DNA of 64,000 bases, from contig OZ024856.1 in assembly GCA_964017155.1 (NCBI GenBank), positions 11,866,125 to 11,930,124 on the forward strand, in the 5' to 3' direction. Made by a program: the position numbers and the translations under genes. The DNA comes from Oasisia sp. SBJ-2009. Lineage: Eukaryota > Annelida > Polychaeta > Sabellida > Siboglinidae. Each line of letters opens with the position of its first letter. The stretch's first letter is position 1. Of this stretch, positions 13,413 to 29,999 are shown piece after piece. The notes under the pieces were generated by a model. It had not been told where the DNA came from and did not search any database. It was given only the letters and a program-made list of their open reading frames with translations.

Positions 13413-16400
13413 ATGGTACACACAGACACGATGAAGAGAGACCACCAGGAGAGTATTGCTGCCACAGACACAGATGTACACAATGAAATCACTGCTCATG
13501 TGGATGAAACAGCAAGTAGCAGAGAATCTGGACAAAACCTTTCCGACACTGAATCTGAAAAAACAGGATGCCAGCGGAAAACTGTGTTTTCCAAATATGC
13601 AATGCTTCTTGAGCCAATAATGTTTGTATATGCATTGTATGTGGGTTCAATATTTCCTCTCATGGATCAGTTTGTCCGTGCACAAATATCCAGTAAATAC
13701 AATTCAAGTGGTGGTCACAATTCAAGTCATATTCTAAGTGTGTGCAGTAGAAACAGTAGTCGTCACCGGAACGATGAAGTCGACGCCGAGTCATCTCGGT
13801 GGATGCTGTACACAAATGCAGCAGCACTGCTTCCTGGAGTTGTTTCTTTGTGGATGCTGGGGCCCTACAGTGACAAACAAGGAAGAAAGGTAGCCATTAT
13901 CGTACCACAATTAGGGAGCCTTCTCAGATGCATTAGTGTCCTTGCTGTTATCTACTTTGAATTACCCCTTTATGTCATCTTGATCGGAGCATTTATAGAG
14001 GGCGCATCTGGCGGGTTGTTCATGGTTGTTTCGGCCGGATTTTCCTACGTAGCGGATATTACTAACCATGAAAATAGATCTTTCCGGATAACCGTTCTTG
14101 ATAGTTGTATTTCACTAGGAATAACTGTGTCTCAGATTGCTGCCGGCTATCTGATAGCCAGCGTTGGATATTTGTACCCATTTCTCATTCTGACTGTCAT
14201 AATTCTGCTGGACCTTGTGGTGGCTGCTTTCTTCCTCCCAGAAACCGTCACAAAAGATCCACTCGTTCGATTCTGGTCTCTTGGTCATTTCCGTAAAGCC
14301 TTCAACTTGTATTTCAGAGACAACGGGACCGGCAGACGATGGAAGCTCCTGTTGAGTCTCGTCATAGTCTTCTTTAGTTGTTCGGTTACATACGCAAGTT
14401 TTGATATTCAAACGTTCTACTTGATTGACGTTCCATTCTGCCTGAGTTCGATACAAATCGGCTACTTTGGTGCAATGTTAAGTTGTATTTCGGCTCCAGT
14501 CTCCATGTTGATGACAAAGTTCACATTGTCGATATTTGGAGACAGTGGTCTACTCTTGATAGGAGCTGTTTCGACGACATCCTATGAGGTCGTGATGACC
14601 TTCAGCACCAAAACATTCCTGATTTTTATGGGTAAGTTTCGGTAGCTATTTCTTGTTCTTTTCCCCTTCAAGATTTAAACATAAACTCACTAATCAGCTG
14701 AGTAATGTGAACATTTAAACACTATTCTAAAATGGCAGTATTTAAATTTGCAGTTAGATGACAGACTTTCAGTTTGGATATCCAAGATGTATGCTTACTC
14801 GATAAAGGTTTGTGTTGAATGTGACATGTTAACTTCATCAGTAATGATGAAGCCAGTTGTCGCGTTCAATGAAATCCTTTACCAGGCAAACAAACGTCTT
14901 GGATACGCAAAATGAAAGGTTGTGATCTTAACAGAATTATCGCCAAAAATGTTAAGTAAATACACGATTAGTTAATAACATGAACACACATCAGAACACT
15001 AATTGATTTCAATATATGTCCATCATTGCTGTCTGGCAGCAACAAACTGCTTGCTGATACTATGGTGATCGTTGTCACTGTTAAATGGCAATTGTGACTG
15101 CATTGCTCATAATGCAAATTCAACCGAGATTGGATTGTGTTTGTTGTGCCATTGGATTGGCTGGACTCATTATTGTTACTTATATTTGTGGTTGTGTCTG
15201 CTATGTTGAATGAACAGTGATTGTGACTGTTGTGTTTGCAGTGTCCACTGAGTGAATGGTGATTGTGACTATTGTGTTTGCAGTGTCCACTGAGTGAATG
15301 GTGATTGTGACTGTTGTGTTTGCAGTGCCCACTGAGTGAATGGTGATTGTGACTGTTGTGTTTGCAGTGCCCACTGAGTGAATGGTGATTGTGACTGTTG
15401 TGATTGCAGTGCCCACTGAGTGAATGGTGATTGTGACTGTTTTGTTTGCAGTGCCCACTGAGTGAATGGTGATTGTGACTGTTGTGTTTGCAGTGCCCAC
15501 TGAGTGAATGGTGATTGTGACTGTTGTGTTTGCAGTGCCCACTGAGTGAATGGTGATTGTGACTGTTGTGTTTGCAGTGCCCACTGAGTGAATGGTGATT
15601 GTGACTGTTGTGATTGCAGTGCCCACTGAGTGAATGGTGATTGTGACTGTTGTGTTTGCAGTGCCCACTGAGTGAATGGTGATTGTGACAGTTGTGTTTG
15701 CAGTGCCCACTGAGTGAATGGTGATTGTGACTGTTGTGTTTGCAGTGCCCACTGAGTGAATGGTGATTGTGAATGTTGTGTTTGCAGTGCCTACTGAGTG
15801 AATGGTGATTGTGAATGTTGTGTTTGCAGTGCCCACTGAGTGAATGATGATTGTGACTATTGTGATTGCAGTGCCTACTGAGTGAATGGTGATTGTGACT
15901 GTTGTGATTGCAGTGCCTACTGAGTGAATGGTGATTGTGACTGTTGTGATTGCAGTGCCCACTGAGTGAATGGTGATTGTAACTATTGTGATTGCAGTGC
16001 CTACTGAGTGAATGGTGATTGTGACTGTTGTGTTTGCAGTGCCCACTGAGTGAATGATGATTGTAACTATTGTGATTGCAGTGCCTACTGAGTGAATGGT
16101 GATTGTGACTGTTGTGATTGCAGTGCCTACTGAGTGAATGGTGATTGTGACTGTTGTGATTGCAGTGCCCACTGAGTGAATGGTGATTGTGATTGTTGTG
16201 TTTGTAATGTCCATTGAATGCATGGTTATTGTCACTGTTGTGTTTGTAATGCCCACTGAGTAATTGGTGATTGTGACAGCTGTGTTTGCAGTGCCTGTTG
16301 AATCAATGGTAATTGTGACAGCCGAATTTGCAGTGCCTGATGAATGAATGGTGATTGTGACAGCTGAGTTAGTTTGTCATAGATCTCTATTTAATGTTGG

Positions 16401-17080
16401 TTTTGTTAGCTATGTCTACAGTGTTTGTGGTGAATAGTGATTGCAGCAGTGTGTACTATCTACTGTTCCCAGCACCGCTGTTAGGAGCAGCAGTCAATCT
16501 GGTGCCAGCAATGGTCCGTGCGATTGGATCAAAGCTCGTCAAGCAAGATGAGGAAGGTAGGAATTTGCCTGGGTCTTCATTAGCTGTGCTTATTGATGTA
16601 AAACCACTGTGTTATGCTTGTGTGATTACTCGGAACTTTTCTCACTATCGAAAACCAGTAGTATTTTATATGAATTGCAACATGGCTGAGCAGAAAATGT
16701 TTAATGCACTTTTGGTAGCCTAAGTATTGGACGCTGAGTTATACAGAGCTTTATTTTTCATAGGAATTGTAAGTCCATATTGGATGAGCAAATATTTTAC
16801 TGTTGGCTGTGTGGAGTAAATGAAACTGTAGGTTTATTTATCGAAATGGGGATGGTTGTTTGCAGGTGCGATGTTCGCTACCATAGCTGTGGCTATAGTG
16901 ATGAGTGTCATAGTGGGTCAGTCGGTGTTCAACAACCTCTACTCGGCCACTGTGTTTGTGTGGGCACAGCTCACATTCCTCGTCATGATGGGCACGCTAG
17001 CCTTCACAGCAGTCCTGGCTCTGTAAGTGTTGAGTACTCTTTGTCCTGTGGAAATACATAATTATATAAATATATATATA

Positions 17081-17139
<59 letters not shown>

Positions 17140-18048
17140 TATACACACATAATATATATGTATATATTATATGTATGTATATATGTGGAAATACATAATT
17201 ATATATATATATGTGTGTGTGTATATATTTTTATATGTATATATATACGTATATATATATATATATATACACATATATGTGGAAATACTTAATTATATAT
17301 ATATATATATATTTCAGTGCTTTATCCAATGAAAATTACGTTTGTAAAAATAATAATACTTTAAGAGGGTTTGGTTTAAAAATTTGAAATTCTAAAGGCT
17401 ATAATTGGCTAAAGTGTATAATCTAACTCGAATATGTTGTAAAATTATAAATATATACTTGTTGACAATATATTAGAAATCAGCATGGCTTGATGTATCC
17501 AGTACCTTCATTGCCTGTTGGCCACATAAAGTGTGGTATATGTACATGCACAGGAAGTCAAGTGATGAGTTAAAAGCATGTTTATGATATGTAGTTTGTG
17601 GGAGACACAAAATGAAGATAATATTATGATAAAGAGGTGTGAAGGGTGAAGAGTATGTGACATAAATAGGGCATGGCAGGCACCCCATGAATGGTGGAAG
17701 AGAATGAAAAGGATCTCACTGCAATTTTACGACTATCTGTGTTCCATTTTTAACTGGACAGAATTTCACAGTTGAAATACAATAAAAAAAATATGTATTG
17801 GCTCCTGGTGTTAGTTGCTGCCATCTAAGATATGCAATAGCACATACTACTGTCTTCATTTTGTTTCGTATTTAAAAAAAAATCTTATTTGTCGCATTTT
17901 ACAGTAAGTGTTATATATTTCTAGATTCACACAGCTGATATGATTATTATTCAATTCCAGGGTGTATCTTATCAAAGAGAGACTGGAAAGGCAAAGAAGA
18001 GACACAATTGGCGAAAGTGACCAGGCATCACTATTAATCAATTCATAG
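13413..18048 (+). CDS. SLC46-like MFS transporter, tandem gene 2 (515 aa, 4 coding exons)
   Basis: Exons are 13413-14631, 16473-16556, 16866-17022 and 17961-18048, with phases identical to gene 1. The start has a full Kozak context (ACCACCATGG). Family features are LEPIMFVYALYVG in helix 1, sequons at N97, N103 and N114 with Cys111 in the first outer loop, the A-motif GPYSDKQGRK at 150-159, LPETVTKDP after helix 6, and DVPFC before helix 8. The tail ends DQASLLINS, a DxxxLL motif. It is closest to gene 1 in N-terminus and C-tail. Intron 1 (1.84 kb) is mostly a minisatellite with a 42-bp unit. Substrate cannot be read from sequence. AATAAA at 18580 is a possible polyadenylation signal. Confidence 0.88.
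15205..16366. repeat. 42-bp minisatellite, about 25+ units, in intron 1 of gene 2
   Basis: The unit is 42 bp and contains CACTGAGTGAATGGTGATTG and TGACTGTTGTGTTTGCAG. Units at the right end decay into variants. Because 42 is a multiple of three, the - strand is open for 351 codons (a 14-residue repeat), but this is an artefact. Each unit holds a pyrimidine-poor TTTGCAG on the coding strand, resembling the exon 2 splice acceptors of genes 3 and 4 (GTTGCGTTTGCAG and GTTGTGTTTGCAG). Confidence 0.97.
17083..17315. repeat. (GT)n and (AT)n microsatellites in intron 3 of gene 2
   Basis: A GT run at 17082-17136 is followed by mixed AT/GTAT tracts. The phrase GTGGAAATACATAATTATAT recurs around 17050, 17185 and (as a variant) 17279, so part of it is a tandem duplication. 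Non-coding. Confidence 0.95.
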
Positions 18049-18772
18049 ACATCTTCCTGAAGTCATCTCGTTGAGGGGCATCAGTAGGCTATGCACAGAG
18101 GATTCTTACAGACCTGCACATTATGGAGGGATTTTATGTTAACATGAATTTCATGTGTAAGTTTGGGAAAGGTTTACATGCCATAAGGCATTATGAGATA
18201 AGGGTATGAGGCATCATTATGTGCCAATGGTCACTGCTGCTGATTACATCAATACCAGCCTTCACTACCCCTGGCACATCCCTTTGCAAAACTCCTCTGC
18301 TAAGTTCAGCCAGTGACATCGCTCACAATGAGTGTGGTTGGCCTCTAGTTGTGATATCATTTTTGGTTATTTCAATTACACGCTGCTCATGTTATATACA
18401 ATGTTTCAGTTTAGGATGTGGAAGCAAGTATTCGAATACATAAAACCATTCAGCTGTTCATTTAATTGGGCGGATCGGTCATTATAATGGAATTCCCAGA
18501 AATCGTTAATCCATCTTCAGATTAGAACATCATTTGTTTGCGCTGTTCTCACGGGTGAAGTGTCGTGACTGGTTAAGTCAATAAACTACTTTGGGTTGGG
18601 TAAATCAAGCACTTCTCATAGGGTATATGTCGGGGGTATTTGCCATGATAACCACACCTGGCTTGCGAGGTGGGTATGGAAGTTTTAAAAATGTACACAA
18701 ATATTGTGACATGGTTTCTGGTTGGCTTCAAATGATGTTGGCAATGTTTTTGGGCATTCACACTATTCTGTA

Positions 18773-20700
18773 AATGTTAACATATGTCATTATATACCTA
18801 TATACATATAATATTCACAAGTACACTTATGTTAATTTATAATACTCCAGGAGCATATTATTTATGGGTCCAGTTAAAAACTGTTTGTTAATATGTAATA
18901 TTTTCTTTTTGCATGTATTAGTTAGTTATTTTAGTACACTAACAGTGTCTGAGGAGACACTAAATTGTGCGGATCTGGATCTGATATTTTATTTATAATA
19001 GCTTAATGTTAATTTGTAACTTCCTTGTACATTCCACGTTACTGGCAACTGCCAATGATCTGTGACTGCTATAAAGTACCAGGTATGTCATGAATTTCTA
19101 AATGGTGATATTTGCATTACAGGGTGTATATGGTAGCACAAGTGTTGTTACATGAAATGTATTGTTATAATGGATCATTCCTATAAAAACGATTGTCACA
19201 AGACTAGGAACAAATTAACATTCTAGTATAATTTGGTGAGTTTGAGTTTGGTGAAATATAATCATGAAGACATGTACTAATGTGTTAATTAATTTAGACG
19301 AAAGAACCATATGTTTTGGTGAAGCAACCACGTATAATTATTACTATTTAACGCTTATCATTTAAGTCACACTAGTGATACTAGCAGCTTTACATTATTA
19401 CAACTATTTATAAGATGTCTGGTTTTTGTAAAATAACCATGTTGAGTGACTAAAGTAATGTATTTTGGTGATGTAATTACACAAGTGTATTTTTGTATTT
19501 TGGTGAAAAAACACTATAATTATGTGCACCTATTTGCACAGTTATTATGTTAAGTCACAATACTGCTGTCACTTATCTTGTATTGTGGAATGAAGCATTC
19601 AAAACCATAGTTATTTTAGTATTGTAACTATTTTATCACAATGATTATTTTATCATTCCAAAACAGGCTTAAACTAAACAATGTAGTGTTAAGGTAGGCA
19701 CAATGTATTCTGTTATGTTAATGTTAGTTACTCAAGGTATTCATTATACCAGTCATATTTTTTTATTTCCTTTGTGCCTTCTTTTTACAGTATAAGGACC
19801 TCTGATTCATGAAGTATAGATCTGCTTAAAAGGAAGAGATCTGAAATCCACATTCTAACGTGAAATTGTTGTGTATACACAAAATTACACATACACAAAT
19901 TAATACTGGATTTTTTTACAGTTTGCTGAGAACCAACCTTTTTATGGTGAGATTGTGTTATGATTGTTTATTGCTTTATGATTAATAAAGACATTTCAAT
20001 GTTACATTTAAATATAAAATGTTAAACAGTATAAATTGCATGTATCCTGTTAAACAGACAACACTGATATGTTGTTATGGAGCAGAAACAATTTCTGAAT
20101 TAAAAAAGATAAATGTTTACAAATATTGCTGCATTATCACACGTCACTGACATTCCTAAATTATCTGCTTTAGATATTGCAGGGTTAAATTTTTATTACC
20201 TGACAGGGTTGATCAGAGCAGCTGAGTTTCTAATATCAGTACGCCATCATCCTTTATATCATATTACATTTGATGTTATTATGACACTCTTGGGCAGGCA
20301 TTATTTGTCACTGAAGCTGTGAACTAGTCCTCTTTAGGGCGATGCATGTATTATATAACTATTTATCCGTAATAAAATATTGCAACAAGATTACTTGCTT
20401 CAACATGTGCATTCTATTTAACAAATATGTGTGTTCATGACGGTCTAGCTCCCTAATTCGTGCCCAGATCTGCACCAGCAACAATTTGTTCACTAAGTAA
20501 AAAACTTAAGGTGAAAACGCCCGTCATCTAAAACAGCCATTGTGTATAGTATTAGCTCTCAGATGCTGATGTAGTATAGCATATAACTGCTCTATATGGC
20601 CGGAAAAAAACAAAATAGTGAATTGACTACCCGAAGTTCGATCTTCTCCCTCTGATAGCTGCTCCGTCTTACCCCACTTTCCCCTATATGTCGTCGTCGC
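18773..20700. other. Intergenic DNA between genes 2 and 3 (duplicated in unit B)
   Basis: No coding exon is seen. Repeated short phrases (TTTGGTGAAA.AA.CA) occur at 19310-19510 and again at the matching place in unit B (30450-30690), suggesting an old low-complexity tandem repeat. Several AATAAA-like hexamers are present (for example near 19985 and 20371). Confidence 0.4.
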
Positions 20701-21229
20701 CTAGGCTATAAATACATTCAAGTGCCAACATCAACAACGGTATAGATATCAAACCAGGTTTGTTGAGGACATTAACACACCGTGCCAATGTGTGTCATGC
20801 ATTTTCGTAATATGTGATCGCTTAATGTTCTACAATCTATCGTAGCAGCCGCGTTAACGTTCTTATTAACGGGACATTAAAATATGGTCTGTCCCCAGGC
20901 TAAATATAATGTACACAACAACAACAAAGACCTGGTCGATACTTGAGCATGGTGTGAAAGTGGTTTCACGAGTCGCGTTGTTGATACTCGCTCACTGTGA
21001 TTTAGCAGAAGTTTTTATTTGGCATCGAACACTATTAATTTGGACTGTTTTGCCAAGCTTACGTTAATATGTTGTAATATATAGGCGCGTCTATACACAA
21101 ACTTTACCTTTGGGATTGGCCTTTAAAATTAAAAGCCTTGCAAAATTTATTTCGAAAAGGTTGGAGTTGAAGTTTGAACTTGAATTCGATTTCATCGTGA
21201 ATTGCTATTTTTAAAGTTAATGCAGTAAT

Positions 21230-21296
21230 TTAAGTCTGTCGAGCCGACTATACTGCAGCTTTTGAAGTGTTGAGAACGAAACTACAACAGCACAAG
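21230..21296 (+). promoter_or_regulatory. Candidate non-coding first exon of gene 3
   Basis: A block reading CTGCAGCTTTTG, then GAACGAAAC, then CAACAGCACAAG, is followed by a GTAAGG donor (GT at 21297). It is conserved in unit B, where the donor is GTATGG (GT at 32181). The next AG acceptors lie at 22920-22921 and 32970-32971, just before the start codons. Paralogue conservation plus paired splice sites make this a likely 5' UTR exon. The transcription start is not visible. Confidence 0.5.
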
Positions 21297-22119
21297 GTAA
21301 GGAGACTTTGTATTGCCACTGTCACCAATCTGCGTAAACAAAGGCCAAGAGGCATACTCTTGATCATCATTGGTGATTTCGGCCCATGGTCAATTCGGCC
21401 CACTTGTAAACGGAATTAATGATGTCGGCCCAGTTTTGGGGTGATTTAATATGACCATGTTTTATATCCTTCTATATTCATGTAATTTGCCAGTATGGCG
21501 ATATCGTAACACAGTGAGAGTTTCCTATTAGTCACCGTTAAAGAAACTACAATTACAAAATAGCAACCTCTGAATTTGGAATGATCTTTAAAAAAAAGGA
21601 CTCGATTGCCTGGGTGGTGGCCCATTCTGGAATGTTGCCACCTGAACAGTGAATACTGACGAGCTATGCGGATAGTGTAGTGGCTAGCGCAACCACTATT
21701 GTATTATTTTGTGTATCCATGTGTCGATCCCATCTCCAGTACATGGTCGAGAACATTATTATGAAGAAATTAATTCAATATTTAATATCAGGAACTATCA
21801 CAAAATGTTGCAAATGTCTTATTAAATATTCCGTTTTTGTAAATGATTAGCCTTACCTGGCATATATTTGCTGTATACCTTATTCTTGTCCATCCTTTTC
21901 GATTCGATTTTGTTTTCTCTCAATTCCTGGCGTTGTTGGATTGAGAATAAATATTCACATTTAACCAATGGGTCTTTTCTTTTTACGAAAATTGTCAAAC
22001 TTTTTTGTAAAACAAGTCACATGACTTATGCTATGTTCCTTTAACAACAGCAACGACTCTCCAATCATGGAATTGTATTATAGTGTATTATCTTTACCAT
22101 TATGTATTGTATTATCTTT

Positions 22120-22195
22120 CCCATGCTATGTTGTATATTACTGTGTTGTTGTTGTTGTTGTTGTTGTTGTTAAATAAACTTTCATTCATTCATGT
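22120..22195 (+). repeat. (GTT)n tract ending AATAAACTTTCATTCATTCAT
   Basis: A short GTT run followed by AATAAA and an ATTC repeat looks like the tail of an inserted retroelement. It has no counterpart in unit B, so it arrived after the duplication or was lost there. The family is not recognised. Confidence 0.4.
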
Positions 22196-22759
22196 AACAG
22201 TCATTATTTATCGTATTTGGAGTTGTACGTGTTGCTTAATGACTAATCAAATGAGTGCACACTTGATTTTGACCCAATTAGACATATTTGCGGTTTCTTA
22301 ACTGGGTACACGGTCGACAACAGTATTTAGTAAACTTTGGTAGCTCACTGTGTATTTAATTTCTCAACATATATATTTAGTTATCCACCTTTACATGTGT
22401 TGCCTTCTACCATGGATGGTCCGTGAATAGTTTTATGCCAACTTAATTCATTTACATCTATTATTGCTGAACATAGGCCACTGTCTGTACATTTATTTTA
22501 ATTTGACAAATTAAGATTGTGACCATTAACAAGTAAACGCAGCATAACGTTCATATATATAATGGATCTTTTCAAAGGCAGCTACTGACAGACAAATTGT
22601 GATGTACACAACTGCAACTTATTAATGTAATTTTGACCATTTCAATATTTGGTTTATATAACTACAGAACTATGATATCAAACTCCACCAAAACACCACT
22701 TGGCCTCAATGCACAATCCAATCCATCTATTGTTTGTGCAACCATGTCATCACAAATTG

Positions 22760-22863
<104 letters not shown>

Positions 22864-22941
22864 GCAACCAGATGTTATCTGTATATAATCATGACTAATT
22901 ATATGTTTTTCCTTGACATAGGTAATTCTAAGGGAATCGTG

Positions 22942-27445
<4,504 letters not shown>

Positions 27446-27756
27446 TTAAAATGTAACATTCAAAATTAAAATGGCAGAGGGTATATAAACGATTTCTTGA
27501 ATAGGGTCTTTTTTTTTTAGCTTTTAGACGTCTCCTTGATTAATGTTTTTGAAAAGCTTCATTCGGAGGATGGGTAGGATCGTACAATATTTGTCTGGTT
27601 TCCTTTTTTAGTGCAGCATTGTATATACTGGACAGTTGTTTCTGTTCGTTGCCAATCAACTTGCTAGCTGTGTTGACAACACGAGCCAGCTTTACTTTAT
27701 TCTTGCCACTGACATTGCCATACCATGTAATTATGTTAAAAGATGGAACACTCTAT

Positions 27757-27757
<1 letters not shown>

Positions 27758-27810
<53 letters not shown>

Positions 27811-27837
27811 ATATAATATATATATAATATATATATA

Positions 27838-27915
<78 letters not shown>
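27758..27915. repeat. (TA)n microsatellite downstream of gene 3
   Basis: About 158 bp of TA with occasional phase slips. Absent from unit B. Confidence 0.99.
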
Positions 27916-27919
<4 letters not shown>

Positions 27920-27934
27920 CCATGTGAATTTCAT

Positions 27935-28513
27935 AACATTAGCTCATCTAGATTTGGACTACCGACGAAGCAGCCTACTACGCTTTACCGACACCTGGCT
28001 GACAGAACAAACCAGCTGTTGGACTTGATGCTTTGTACACTACTATACGCATTGACAGAAATAAGATCAAGACCGATAAAAGCAATGGACGTAGGCTGTG
28101 TATTATGGTGAATAACAAAAGGGCCACCAATTTCTGCGAACGAGTGGGTGTCAGCATACGATCGACATTCTCGCTCCGACCACGCTACCTCACACGTGAA
28201 TTAGGCCAACTGAGGGTCATACATGTATACAATATTGGCCCGGACAATAAAGGGGCTGCTGACCATGTCGCCGATCGAGTTCAATAGGTCAGTTGACCAG
28301 GCTGTGTTTGTGCTTGGTGACTTCAACAGGTGCTACGACACGAGTCTCCTGCCTGATCTGCACCAGAGCGTAACGTGTCCGACGCGCCTCAACAAGACGA
28401 TCGATCTATGCTACAGCAACATCCCTGATGCATTCGGGGCACTGTGTAGGCCTGTTCTCGAACGGTCGGACTATAAGTTAGGGTCGACAATTCATCCATT
28501 TTACTTCGACTAG
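27935..28513 (+). pseudogene. LINE apurinic endonuclease domain relic
   Basis: Across two frames the + strand encodes fragments typical of the AP-endonuclease domain of L2/CR1-type LINEs. These are FTDTWLTEQ near the start, RIDRNKIKTDKSNGRRLCIM (R.DR....GK..GGGLC), a FERV/YLTRE block, VFVLGDFNRCYD (the GDFN motif), and LHQSVTCPTRLNKTIDLCYS (CPTR...TLD.CY). At least one frameshift occurs near 28260. It lies only in unit A. Dead, 3'-truncated copy. Confidence 0.7.
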
Positions 28514-29735
28514 AGCGCACATCAGATAATGTTATTGCGGGAAGTGGCGGTCTGTAACCACACTTCTTGAGGTGATTCCTCACTCCCCCTCTCGAACCGC
28601 GTTTCTTCTTATTGTTTGTTATTTTGGGAATGTCAAATTAGAGATTCGGAGGCAATATATTTTGTCCGTATTGCAAATTCAGCAGGTACTCACGGCTATA
28701 CTGAAGCGGTGCAATGGTGGCGCCATGACTGAAGACCAGTGACCGGCTTGGCGATATTTTTATTGCTGATGAGGAATCGAAAAGTAGACACACAGCCATG
28801 AAAATCACTACACATACTATTGAATACTTTATACACATACTTATGCTGAACATGTTGACGACCAACATAAAATGTAAGTTGGGTCTGCAACAGAGTCGCG
28901 CCCCTCGTTCTCGTCCTCAACTGCATCGTGAACAGTTGCACAAATTTAAAGTGACATTTTACCCACTTATTTGTGCAGTACATTCTTTTATATGATAGTT
29001 GCAGTGTGTTAGCAAGCATACCAGTGTTAAATAACTGCCTAGTAAAATAAAACTGTTGTGTATTGCATGCTGGAATTACACGTTTAATTAAATTGTTACA
29101 AAAACATTAATCATGGCTTTATAACAAACATTCCTGTTATTATCAGGATGTTATTATGAGGACTACCTTGATGGTGATCGTGGCATTATTTTCAATAACC
29201 AAATGCAACATCGGTTGTAGTTGTTATTCCTGAACTCATATTGGAGGTGGGTGTCACACAATGTGGATGTGTTGTAATTTCACCAGCACATGTTGTTTGT
29301 TTTGCAGCATAGACATGTCAACAGAGAAGTGCTTTCTAGGAGATAGTAAAATAAGATTTCAAAGTCTGATGCTAAATATGTTTTCTCCTGTGCAAACCTA
29401 TGAGACAATCATGCAGTAGTTCATATGTATTATTACATACCATTTCATCTTTACAAACAATTTATACACACGGTGGCAGGTCTTAAGTGTAAGATTGTTT
29501 CAGAGATCTGGTGAACGTATAAATGTGGGGAAGGCATCAAATGAAATAATACTCACTGTGTAAATGTATTTTGCATAAAAAGATAACAGAGGCTGATAGA
29601 CAAATCCTGGGAAGTTTTGGAGAATATGTACTAGGAAAAGTATAACATCTAAGGCATGTTTTAGTATTGTTAAATTATAAAGACATAAATGTTACAACTA
29701 TAAAAGCATTCCCTCGAAAATGGAGAGGAGATATT
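28514..29735. other. 3' flank of gene 3 without recognised gene
   Basis: From about 28880 this matches 37840-38990 in unit B. The part at 28640-28870 has an exon-like - strand frame (GT donor-like site at 28692-28693) but no reliable homology. No gene called. Confidence 0.35.
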
Positions 29736-29999
29736 GCATACACAGAACCATTCAGTTGCTCGTTCGATTGAGTGGATGGATTATTATACTGAAATTCACA
29801 GAAGTGTTTTATTCACCTTCAAATTGGAGCAGGTATATGCACTATTCTGACGGGTGAAGCAACATGATTGACAAATTTAATAAACTAGTTTGACTCGGCT
29901 AAATCAAGCTCTTCTTGCAGGGGATCAGCCAGAAGTAGTTTGTATGGCAAACACTCCTGGCTTGCGAGGGTGGCATGGTGGTTCTAAAAATGTACACAA

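Noticed and set aside
15201..16256. 351-codon - strand open frame encoding a 14-residue Thr/Ile/Val repeat
   Set aside because: It is the translation of a 42-bp minisatellite whose unit is a multiple of three, inside an intron of a + strand gene. It has no start context or splice support.
21650..21750. Possible second tRNA-like SINE (GGATAGTGTAGTGGCTAGCG, then TCGATCCC)
   Set aside because: Only loose box A and box B resemblance; no cloverleaf could be drawn.
28640..28870. - strand exon-like frame with SLVFSHGATIAPL and a GT donor-like edge, slightly like a histidine-phosphatase (MINPP1) segment
   Set aside because: The match is short, lacks the expected acidic residue of the HAE motif, and no neighbouring exons were found. 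Similarity is not enough for a call.
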